A DNA stretch of 64,000 nucleotides from Membranipora membranacea. Taxonomy: Eukaryota > Bryozoa > Gymnolaemata > Cheilostomatida > Membraniporidae. Both the position numbers and the translations under genes were made by a program. The stretch lies in the NCBI GenBank assembly GCA_914767715.1, contig OU612067.1:13831001-13895000 (forward strand). Reading direction: 5' to 3'. Positions 24,318-34,245 of the stretch are shown here, in pieces. The notes under the pieces were generated by a model. It had not been told where the DNA came from. It worked only from the letters and a program-made list of their open reading frames with translations, and did not search any database. How positions within the stretch are numbered: position 1 is the first letter of the stretch; each line of letters begins with the position of its first letter.

Positions 24318-24325
24318 CCAATGAG
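24291..24325. repeat. perfect 14-bp hairpin spanning the ORF stop codon
   Basis: CTCATTGGTCAGAA (24291-24304), a 7-base loop, and the exact reverse complement (24312-24325). The terminal TGA of the coiled-coil frame is inside the right arm. It could be an mRNA 3' structure or a mobile-element tip. Confidence 0.8.
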
Positions 24326-24357
24326 AGAGAAGTGACTCATCTGAGCAACGTAATTGG

Positions 24358-24401
24358 CGGGTACAGAAGCTCCACAGCCGGGGTACAGAAGCTCCTCAGC
24401 C
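24358..24401 (+). repeat. 22-bp tandem duplication
   Basis: GGGTACAGAAGCTCC followed by CACAGCCG or TCAGCCG occurs twice in a row, just after the coiled-coil frame. Confidence 0.7.
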
Positions 24402-24770
24402 GCGATAGCTTGGTTCATGCAAGCTTTCCATCTTCACCACAACAAACACAAACCAGACACACACAAGGCTGCAACTCATCAAATCAACTGTCAGTGACCT
24501 GCTGTCTGTGGTACAATTTACCAAGGATAGTGTGATGTCACTATAAATAAGTATTATTTAGAGCTGTTGCCATACTGATAGTGGTCTGTGGCAGGTGGGT
24601 CTCAGCCTGACTCTGCTTGCAGGTGCTCGTGTTGTGATGAGTTGATTTTGACCAGAATGTCACCAATCAGAGGCAACCCATCATCAGGAAAGCCTCTGCG
24701 TCCTATTTTCAGGAAGCATTGTTGTTTTTGATCAGTCATGTGTAATATCACTGATAACTATCTTTTCAGA

Positions 24771-25546
24771 ATGGCAACCACATCTATAAAACATGGCAAG
24801 TTTGTTGATGAGCCACTGGGTACCAAACAAGTAGAGGACATACCTGGAATCGGTGAGAAGATTGGGCCGCGTATGAGACAGTACAATCATTATTCAAAGG
24901 TTGGTCATCACATACATTGTCTAATAGATCGACAAGAGATGAGCTAGTGATGAAATACCTCAAATATCTAGTCACACAAACTAAGGAACCAGCTCCAAAT
25001 CAAATCCAGTTCCGACTTGGCTTGGATAAAAAATTAATTCGAACTCGAATAGACAATTTTCTGAGCTCTAATTTAAACCTCTATTCGGAGTTGTCACCAC
25101 TCCAGTTCGGTACAGCATAGGGAAAAGGAGTTGAAGTTGGCTTATCTTGAAAACCAAAATATGGTCACTTTGGTTTGTGGGCGCCGTGACTAGGGTAACT
25201 TATCTGAAACTGTTATAGAAAAGTTTCTTCATCTATCATTGATAAAAAGTTACTCTTTCTAAGCGGACATACTTGAAAACTGCTTGCTCCAGTGCTAACA
25301 CAACAAATTTGCATTTTGTCCCACAGGTTTAGCGTTTTGGCGTAACCCCAGGTTTCACTACTAGATGAAGGCTAATTACTGGTCATATTTACATTTCAGG
25401 CTACACAGGTTGTAGGTTTCTACATGGTGAATGATTTTGATAAAGTGAAGTTTGAAACGATGGTGTTCAATGCGGGAGCAAATGCGAAGAACGCCAGGGA
25501 TGCATATGAGGCAGTCCAAGGCTGGTGTGATAACCATGTTTTGTAA
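24771..25546 (+). CDS. BANF1-like: barrier-to-autointegration factor (BAF), right paralogue
   Basis: Two exons, 24771-24899 and 25400-25546 (stop TAA 25544-25546), join in phase 0 to give 91 residues. The start is MATTSIKHGKFVDEPLG, with one extra Thr codon relative to the left paralogue. The helix-hairpin-helix region reads PGIGEKIGPRMRQ and so keeps the G-I-G turn usual in BAF. Exon 2 differs from the left copy by two bases (V to A at the junction, K to Q before GWCDNHVL). In exon 1, 12 of 42 aligned codons differ by 19 substitutions, all replacing amino acids. Role as for BAF in general: nuclear-envelope assembly and DNA bridging. The intron is nearly identical to that of the left gene. 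Both frames are intact, so both may be functional. Confidence 0.92.
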
Positions 25547-26255
25547 AGTGGTCACAAGAGTCTACAACTCATTTCGAAAAAATAATAAAATAGGACAGAA
25601 TAAACCAAACTATTGAACTATCATGTTTCATAATTTATTGTCTAGCTGGATCAACAATGCTCCTCAAAATAATTATTGTCCTTTTGCCTGTTATGTTGCA
25701 TGTTACGCTGCCTGTTTAAAGTAGCAGACATCCAAAAATGTTATATTTTGATATTTTTCGCGTAACGAAGTCTATTTCTAAATTTGTATGTTATAAATAA
25801 ATTTTAAATTAGAAAACTTTAATTATTTCAATTGCAAACTCTCTTCCACTGCTTTGTTTCAGTAACAGCAATACTCATACCCTCAAAATAAATATATCAT
25901 TGGATAAAAAAGATAAATAAAAGAACTTGCTTCTAGAATCAATGCAGTTATCTGGTGTAAATGTTTAAAACTAAATACATAAAAAGCCATCTCAGTTAAA
26001 AAGTCATTTACAAAAACAAGATTATTGCATGTAATAAAAAAAATTAAGCCTTTTCTTTGAGTTTATAAACAAAACATAGCGTCTCAATTTATTTCAGTTT
26101 ATTGCAGCCATAGGGTTAAGGGGCTGCTGACTGCCCTGTGGTGCAGTCACAAGAACTTACACCAATTGTATTTTTATTGTTGAGTATGTTGCATACCGGT
26201 GAAAGTGAATTGCAGCTTGATTCGTATTTAGTGGTACCAGGGTTGTCCGCTAGTT

Positions 26256-26583
26256 TAAGTCGCCTGTGATGTTGCCTGTGATGCTACCCGAGACGTTGCC
26301 TGTGGTGTTGCATGAGACGTTGCCTGTGATGTTGCATGAGACGTTGTCTGTGATGTTGCATGAGTAGTTGCCTGTGATGTTGCATGAGACGTTGCCTGTG
26401 ATGTTGCCTGAGACGTTGCCTATGATGTTGCATGAGACGTTGCCTGTGATGTTGCCTGAGTAGTTGCCTGTGATGTTGCCTGAGACGTTGCCTATGATGT
26501 TGCATGAGACGTTGCCTGTGATGTTGCCTGAGTAGTTGCCTGTGATGTTGCATGAGACTTTGCCTGTGATGTTGCCTGTTATG
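26256..26583. repeat. 24-bp minisatellite, right copy, expanded
   Basis: Same GTTGCCTGTGAT/GTTGCATGAGAC 12-mer alternation as at 16555, but about 80 bases longer. On the minus strand it forms a 127-codon open frame (26250-26633) of N-I-T-G-N-V-S-type repeats. The left copy is not open over its length, so I treat this as a repeat and not a gene. Confidence 0.85.
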
Positions 26584-27313
26584 TTTTGTTGATGATCCTC
26601 ATGATCATGATTGATGATCCTCCTGAGTCTCATGATTCGTTGTTATGAGACGCTGTAAAAATAGAGTCCATGGGAACCAGAGCATATATCAGTGACCGTT
26701 GTGTCAAAAACTTGCTTGAGCTATATTCAAAATTGTGCTGAAGCTCCCCACACATAATCCATTTACGATGGCTGTTATCTCTCAGTGTAGAAACTCAATG
26801 CAGGCAGGCCGTTTATGGTAGATTAGTGCAAACCTAAGTTCATGGCCATAAGTAAAGCATCCACAAAATTCAGATTGGAATGATCAGTTTATTTCCACCA
26901 AATGAGCTTTATGACTAGCCCAAAATCAGTGTCACAACAGCATTTCTGGTTATTGGAACTGACAAAGTGAACCCAACGTTTTTCGACCTTAGCATGTGAA
27001 TCGTCAATTAGTTTCATAAAACTTTGATGCATATACGAGTTCATAATATTATTTTCTAATGGTGGTCATATATGTAAAATGTATTGATGCTTCAGGGAGG
27101 CTTGACTTGGATTTGCTGTTGCTTCAGTCCCAATTACCTAATCGTGCTGCTCATGGGCAACTCCATCGACCACATGTCATGGTCAGATCAAGTTTGATCG
27201 ATGATTCATCATCTTATCATTTTTAATGGGATGCAAAACATATTATGACACTCATTATTTTAAGATTTAATATCAACCACAGCCAGCCCTTAGAAACGTT
27301 CGGGATGGCGATG

Positions 27314-27509
27314 CAAACTACTATTGTTTGGTACTGCTTTTTTTAGAATGGCAATGATGGGTTGATTGATAGCACAGCCAGTCCTTAAAAGCGTTCGGGA
27401 TGATGTTCGGCCGCGATCGCCATCCCGAACGTTTTTAAGGGCTGGCTGTGATATCAATCAACCCATCATCGCCATTCTAAAAAAAGCAGCACCAAACAAT
27501 AGTAGTTTG
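27314..27509. repeat. fold-back hairpin element, right copy
   Basis: Duplicate of 17526-17721, with arms of about 88 bases. Arm-to-arm differences are slightly different in the two copies (for example GGCTGTGATATC here against GGCTGTGCTATC). Confidence 0.85.
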
Positions 27510-28963
27510 TATTCCATAAGCGGTTCCACAACCGCTACCAAACAAACCTGACAAAGTTTAGGTGACACAATACAGTATGTTTTGTGTAGTTATCGGGATT
27601 CGAAATGAAAATAGAAAACCTCAATCTACAAAGTTGTATCTTGATGTTATTGCATATAAACATACGGTATTGACTAGAGAAATCATAAATGCACTATTGA
27701 AAATGCAAAAAAAGAGAATTGAGATGACAAAAAAGTCAAATAAGACATTAATAAAGAGTAACACTACCTCTTAGGCTAGTAAAACTGGTTTCTATTGTTA
27801 CAGCCTGTAGGTAGTTTGTGAGCTAAAACCTTTACCAGAAACATTGGTAGCAGTATTCCATTACCGACTACAATGAAATGTCACCGATGAGGCAAAGCTT
27901 TAGCACTCAAACTCCCTGTAAGCGTGTCTTGGACATCCTACTTGAAGATGGCAGAGGGGTTGAAAACAGAGTTGAAATATTAAGCATACTAACGCCTGAT
28001 TTTGTGATAACAAACTTAATAGACAATGTACTCAGAGAGCGATAACACTGTACACATTGGCAATCTAGTTGATATCTTTTCGGTACTTTGACCTGACTAG
28101 AGCATCAACAAATTGTGTTATCTCTCCCTTATTCTAACACTATAAACCTAGCCAGTGCGGACTTCAGACATATTATGAGCAACATACAGAGATATACATC
28201 ATATGAAATAAAACCAAAAATAATATGTCTAAACAATTGATCAGAGCTTTTAGAAAAAAAACAGAATAATTTGTTACAAGTGATATTGGCAGTTGAACTA
28301 TTAATTAATGGAACTAATAGTTCAACGCCTTGCCACTGCTATTGATAAGGCGTCGTAACATGAGGAAAATGAAATTGTCTTTGTAGTTGTCTGCTCATTT
28401 TGCAATGATGGACAACTCTAATAAATCTTAAATAATTAAACCATGATTGATGGATCTATGTAACAATTATAGAGATACATTATAGAGATATTTCCAGTTT
28501 GGGGAAGAATGCCATTTGTACATTTTGCCTGTTTGTTCCTTACATGTCAGATAAAATAATATGTGGTAGAAATGATGCATAATAATCAGGTCAATATAAG
28601 CTCAATCATTGTTTTATAATTGAGGATAAAAAATACTTGGCAAGAGGATTTCATCTATTATTGGGCCAGTGATTAACCTCTCCTGGTCTTGTTGCTTCTG
28701 GCTGAGATGCTTGTCGGCAATTGATAATTAGATATTGATGAAGGGCTTACATTAAGATTAACATTTCTGAATGTACTGTACAACCAATATATGTCGTTCG
28801 GCTTTTCATAGGAATAAAACAACCTTCTGAGAGCTCTACAAAACTCCTACATTTATGCTGTGATATATGAGATTTTCTTTTGATCATACTGGGACCAGTC
28901 CAGCACTATGTATCATTACCAGTGTGATGATCCCCTAACCATGCCTATACACCAGCTACTTAG

Positions 28964-31900
28964 CTAACACGCACATCCGCCCGAACTTCCAGTTTCTTCC
29001 GTCAATGTCTTGCCTAAAAATAATAATAGTAATAAATTGATAATATGATGAGCAGTAATATACATTACCATTAGGCCTATAGCCTTGTCAAAACCAAAAC
29101 CCTTAGTGGTGTGACAAGGCTATTACAGTTACTGTTGGTCAATCGTATTAGTAACCAGCTACACTTATGTCGGTCTTGAATATAGGCACAAATATCGTCA
29201 TGGTAACAGGGTTTTTGGCTTTTTTATAACATACGTTCATCATTATTCCAAATTCCGAGGACTCCAATTCATTGGTTTCCTGGGATGGCGTTATAATTCA
29301 GCATTTATTATCAGAGAGCCCACACGGCATATGGAAGCAACAGCTCATCCTGGTGTTTTATTTTAATGTTAAAAGCATATACCGGAGTACTCTCGGAAGA
29401 ACTAGATTGCATCTACCCTTTGCAAATGTCTGTAGGGTTTATTGTTGGCTCTGATTGGTCAGAAAATCAAATTAAAAGCTTTCACAATGCCTCCTTCTTC
29501 AAAGTTGCACTTGAATTGCAATTGACTCTATCAATCCCACCCAACAAACGAGAGCCAAAATATTGTCAAGAGTGTCAAAAAGGCATTGATCGCGTACAAG
29601 AATCCCGGAAGTCTTTATCCCTTATGACAAAAGAACACAGCAAAATTTTGGGAATATTGTATGACGCAAGACAGAGTAATCATTACTGCCTTACCTTTAC
29701 CAGATTTGAGAGAATCTCTGTCGATTGCTTCGTCCATCTTTTTACAGATCATATCCACTAGTTTGTCGAATACCTGTTTTACGTTTACATTGTCTTTCGC
29801 CGATGACTCAAAGAACTGAAGCCCTGTTATGAAAGGATCAACCTTTAGGAACATTATGTTTACATTCAATATAGTGTGATAAACAAATAAGACATTCGGG
29901 AGGAAGACATTCCTCTTCAACGTTTCCTCAACCAGGGAGGGAGGGTATCCCACCCTCCCTGCCTCAACTGATAAGGCTATGATCAAAGTTTATGAAATAG
30001 GAGTAGTCCCGCCTTTCGGTCACTAACCTAGTTGTTTAGTGAACATGAATAGAGACTAGAGAGTGAGAATTATTCTAAATTTTACATTTAGAACCTATTG
30101 GAGGAGTGGTTCAAATCTCTAGAGACAACCAATGTCTTAATTTTGAGACACTTTTAACAGAAGGTCAATTTTTTGTGGAGAGGATTCGTTTAAACTAATA
30201 TGAGACGCTGTTTATGAGGTCAGAATTTTTGCGGAGTTCACTCCATGCCGGTGACTATGATCGATACACTTACCTAAATCAGGTTTGATCCATTTTGCCT
30301 GCATCGGAGTTGCCCCCTCTACTGACACGCCAAAGGGGGGCAACTCCAATGCGAGCGAAATGGATCAAACTTGATCCACCATACACTTACCCAGTTGACT
30401 AGCGAGTGCGTGACCTTTATCATGTGTTATAACCCTCTCATCATCAAGGTCACATTTATTGCCGACTAATATCACCTGGGGATCGTCCCATGAGTAGGAT
30501 GAGATTTGTGTACACCTTATAAACAAAAACTTTCATCCTAGATTAGTGAGTTCAGACTGGATCACATAAAATAACTTCCAGCACCCAGTTGAATAAATCT
30601 CAACGGAAGGTGATTGGCAAGTTTGAAGTTGCTACACTCGTATAAATGAGAACTTAACTCCTGAAATGTCAACATGATCTTGAACTATTAAATAACCATC
30701 ATGGACATCCAACATACGCCATTTGCTAACTTACAAGACATCCTGCCACCTTTTTACCGACTGTGTCATACACATATTTTGGCATATATCATCAGAAATG
30801 ATAATATATAAATACAAATGCCTAGTTACGAAGATTGAGTAGAGAAAGGAGATTTAGAATTCAGTGTCGTTGATTGAGATTATAGTTTTTTCTTGCAATC
30901 AGCCTACCAGTCCTGTGTTGCGTTGAAGGATTCCTCATTACTGATGTCATACATGAGTATAAAGCCCATAGCACCTCTGTAGTAGGCTGTGGTGATGGTA
31001 CGGTACCTCTCTTGCCCCGCTGTATCCTGCACAAAAATAGAAACATCAGGCTAAGTTGAGATTTTCAAAATAGGAGGTAAAATCTAGTCAACTTGGGCTA
31101 GATCACGTGGCCTTATGGGTTGTGCATTCCAGATTTGTAAGTGGACTGACTGATCAACTTGGTTTCTCAGGCTTCACTGGGGGGGGGGGAGGGGGGCAGC
31201 CTACAATTACTTCAAGCAGTCAAGATTTCTATCCTTGTTACACTCAGGTTAGGATAAATGTGTGATGACACAGGAGTATATACCCTTTATGGGTAACCTT
31301 GCCACAAGGCTGTTAAAGTGTTAAGTACTATTTCCAAATGCTTGGAAGCAAAGTTATGTGTGAAAACCTCTAGTTATAGTTGGTAAGTGAATCTCACTTC
31401 TGCCTTGATACGCAGAAGGTCATCACTTTCCAGTTTAACACATTTATAGACATTGATCCGATGTTGATCTGATTGATATGATTGATAAGAGATTAATGCT
31501 TGGCATCATTCTCTCTGAAGGTTTTCGGAGCCAAGGTGAGAAGATGGCGAGAGGATAGTTCTGGGCCATGTAACGTCGATTTACCCTTTCATCAACGTTA
31601 GTTTAAGCGCTTAAACTGTGTCGGGATAGCTGGTAGTAGCATTTCATTATCATTATCAACCAGTTTGGTTGGGAAAGTGGTTGATAATGAAATATTACTA
31701 CCAGCTATCCCGACACAGTTTAGGTGCTCAAACTACATCAAGGTCACTTCTCAAGGTTGATATGCGAGTCATCACATCACCCCTTGCTAAGACCACGTTT
31801 GATCCAATTTTCCTACATTTGCGTCCCCCACAGATCAGCTGCTTATTAGTGGAATGGGAATAAGCCCAAATGCGGGCAAACTGGATCAAACTTGATCTAT

Positions 31901-34245
31901 GTCATGATAGTTATTTTGAAGCCAAATGGACCACGCTCACACATTGATGAAAGTTATGTTACATGCAGAGAAACCAGGTGGGAGTGCATGGCGAGCCTAA
32001 TGATTTGACACCCATATAGTTAAAAGGGCCTCCTTCCTTAAACTTCGTAAAGCTTCAACTTGAAAATAAACTTTCGTCAAGTAATGGCGGACGGCAACTC
32101 TTGTAAATATTGCATATGGGGCAGGTCTATCACTATTTCAACATGGACACACTAGACTAGACTATACTATATGGCGATGCCCTGTAAACAATTTTGTCTC
32201 CCTCTATTGTCTAACCCCCATAATTATTCCCTTTATTAGGGCGGAACAGGCGATCAACTTCACACTGAGTTTAATAATATGTGTTCACACTGTCATCCAT
32301 GATGTAAATTTCGAGAGCATTAACCAGAGACAATATGGAGTGATCCTGCCGATAATTTGTTTCCTCATGTATTGTGGGTCTACAGGGCACTTTAGCACCA
32401 TGGGTGACCATTCAACATTTAAGATGACGTATAGTATGGAACACGATTAAGGCCTTGCGTGCACAAGAATGGAGTTCGATTGTCTAAGAAGGAGAGCTTT
32501 ACAAAAAATATGCCGCATGGGATATAAACCTAATTTTGCTGTCAGCATTTTGTTTTATTGCCATTCATTAAATTCTAAATTCATATTATTTTGGTATAGA
32601 TAGGCTGCGGGTAAAGATTAGGCTCAACATCAAATGACTGTAGCCTTATTTGTGTTTAGATTTGACCTGAGGATCCCGTTTGCGGTATTTTCTGAGGCCA
32701 ACCTCAAATTTTACATAGAGTTGCCATATCATTTTTTAGTTGCTATGCTATGTCAATGTCAAAAATATGTCATTGAATTGGTTGATATCTGCTGAAGATT
32801 AACGTGGATTAACATACCTAACCAATTAATAGAGAGGGTGGGTCATATAGGCGTTCTGTACACTCACAGAGCAAGGATATAACACAGGTTTGGTCCAGTT
32901 TGTCTGCATTCGAGTTCCTCTGATAAGCTGCGCCGCATGCAAAAAGTTTGCCTGCGGCTAATGAGTAGAGGGGGAGCAACTCTGATTGCAGGCAAACCGG
33001 ACCTAACTTGCTCTAGATAAAGTTTTATTCTGTAAAGAAGGCTTGATTTGATTCTATAAGGTGGACATAAACATCTGTTACAGTGTAAGGGCAGTGAATG
33101 ACTAGTTGAAAGTCTCATTACCCCTATAAACTTAGATAGCTGCATAACTCTCTATGAAACTCTCAATGTATGCTGGGTTGATTATTGAACCTAAGTATGT
33201 CAAATGATGACTATGATAATTTCACAGAGTAAGGATATATCCTTACTCTGTGATAATTTGATGTATCTGTTGTACAGCCTATAAAGAGTTTGTTCTCTCT
33301 GTGAATGGGGAAGAACACTAAACAAGCTGTGTATCAAGAGGCCTTGGTTCCCGACTTTTACAAGATCAATCCGCCTCAACAGAGGGAACAAATTGGTTCT
33401 AGGAACAGTCTTGAAATATGGAGTTAACCAAGTGTTTCTACAAACTGGACCGTGAAATCTTCTTTTTAATACCGCTGAGGAGTAAAGTATTCGCAGGAGG
33501 AGAATTAAACTGTTTTTGCAGACTCGCTACCACCAACTCAAAATCTTAAAGCTATATGGATTCCCACCTGTAAATTAGAGCTAGCTAACATTAAGCCCCG
33601 AACTAGCTTCACTAAACTCGAGCTAATATTAACTCATGTAGGGTTATATCATGGTGCGTCCCCACAGAGTTATCATATGCTCTATAAAGAATTCCTATTG
33701 TGACAGAGTCAGAAACTTTATCTACTGTTCATGTCAGGAGAGTAAACAGGCTTTTTCAAACCAAAGGGGGTCGATCTGCACTAGACTGAACGATCTAGTG
33801 CTATTGACCATTCATTCAGTCGTTGGAGAAATGACAACACTACAATGTTAAAAATCCCAAATTTTTTGTTTCCGTTGTAGCTGATGTTGCAGCAGGGCAA
33901 TCCAAAACTAGATCCATACCAATCTACAACATACACATACCATAGCAACTTGGGCAATTATAATTTATTGGCGACACTTACCCAAATTTGTAGTTTCACT
34001 CGTCGTCCATCATGGCAAACTGTTTTTACTTTAAAGTCTATTCCGACAGTGCTTACAAAAGCAGAGGTGAAAGTGTCATCTGCATATCTAAATAGAAAAC
34101 TAGTTTTCCCAACGCTGGAATTCCCTATTATGAGTATTTTGAACATGTAATCAAAGTTTTGATCTGCTGCGTCTTCTTTCTTCCAGCGGCCATTAGTGAA
34201 CCCATTTCCTGTAGCCGAGGCCGTTGACTGCGAGCCATTACCGGT
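28964..34245 (-). CDS. RAB3: Rab3 small GTPase (first coding exon not found)
   Basis: Five exons with consistent phases: 33982-34245, 30908-31026, 30391-30515, 29695-29823 and 28964-29013 (stop TAG 28964-28966). They encode [20 protein letters not shown] (P-loop GNSSVGKTS), [10 protein letters not shown] (switch I), [10 protein letters not shown] (switch II), VGNKCD, ESSAKDN and a C-terminal end GGCAC. The end gives the double-cysteine C-A-C geranylgeranylation signal of Rab3. The match to animal Rab3 is high throughout, including [13 protein letters not shown] and TYSWD-like SYSWDDPQ. Rab3 controls docking and release of secretory and synaptic vesicles with RIM and rabphilin effectors. Exon 33982-34245 opens at an acceptor in phase 0 with a Gly/Ser/Asn-rich segment. 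The start codon therefore lies in an upstream exon that I could not place. The intron 31027-33981 holds several palindromic elements. Confidence 0.95.
29076..29124. repeat. 12-bp inverted repeat hairpin (AGCCTTGTCA family)
   Basis: ATAGCCTTGTCA and its reverse complement TGACAAGGCTAT enclose about 22 bases. A related element lies at 36303-36376. It is in the last intron of Rab3. Confidence 0.7.
30279..30378. repeat. palindromic MITE next to Rab3 splice donor
   Basis: Same element as 19057-19159. Its edge is about 12 bases from the donor of exon 30391-30515, so it presents a stable hairpin immediately behind the 5' splice site. Confidence 0.8.
31600..31734. repeat. fold-back hairpin, about 60-bp arms
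   Basis: GTTTAAGCGCTTAAACTGTG, then GTCGGGATAGCTGGTAGTA and so on, returns in inverted orientation ending GGTGCTCAAAC. The loop is near CCAGTTTGGTTGG. It lies in the large Rab3 intron. Confidence 0.85.
31797..31897. repeat. palindromic MITE, diverged GATCAAGTTTGATC member
   Basis: Starts GTTTGATCCAATTTTCC and ends GCAAACTGGATCAAACTTG, with a diverged centre. Located about 60 bases after the fold-back at 31600. Confidence 0.7.
32884..33014. repeat. palindromic MITE, diverged member
   Basis: Starts CACAGGTTTGGTCCAGTTTG and ends GCAGGCAAACCGGACC. The inner GCAGGC/GCCTGC and GGAGCAACTC blocks are as in the family. It lies within the large Rab3 intron. Confidence 0.7.
33222..33253. repeat. perfect 32-bp palindrome
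   Basis: TCACAGAGTAAGGATA is followed directly by its exact reverse complement. Same core as the 24-bp palindrome at 2569-2592. Confidence 0.85.

Larger units (their letters stand above)
24511..31078 (+). repeat. segmental duplication, right copy (BAF + Rab3)
   Basis: Direct duplicate of 14811-19860. It includes about 1.43 kb (about 28338-29772) that the left copy lacks, holding the last Rab3 exon and part of the preceding one. Since its Rab3 exons join correctly with exons outside the duplicate, this is probably the original locus. Confidence 0.93.

Noticed and set aside
16555-26583. Regular repeats considered as a CRISPR array
   Set aside because: Units are contiguous tandem 12/24-mers without unique spacers, in an intron-bearing animal genome.
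29615-29694. Continuation of the Rab3 frame past 29695 into a longer C-terminus
   Set aside because: A donor at 29694 joins in phase to the exon 28964-29013 that gives the correct Rab3 C-A-C end; the read-through frame is intronic.
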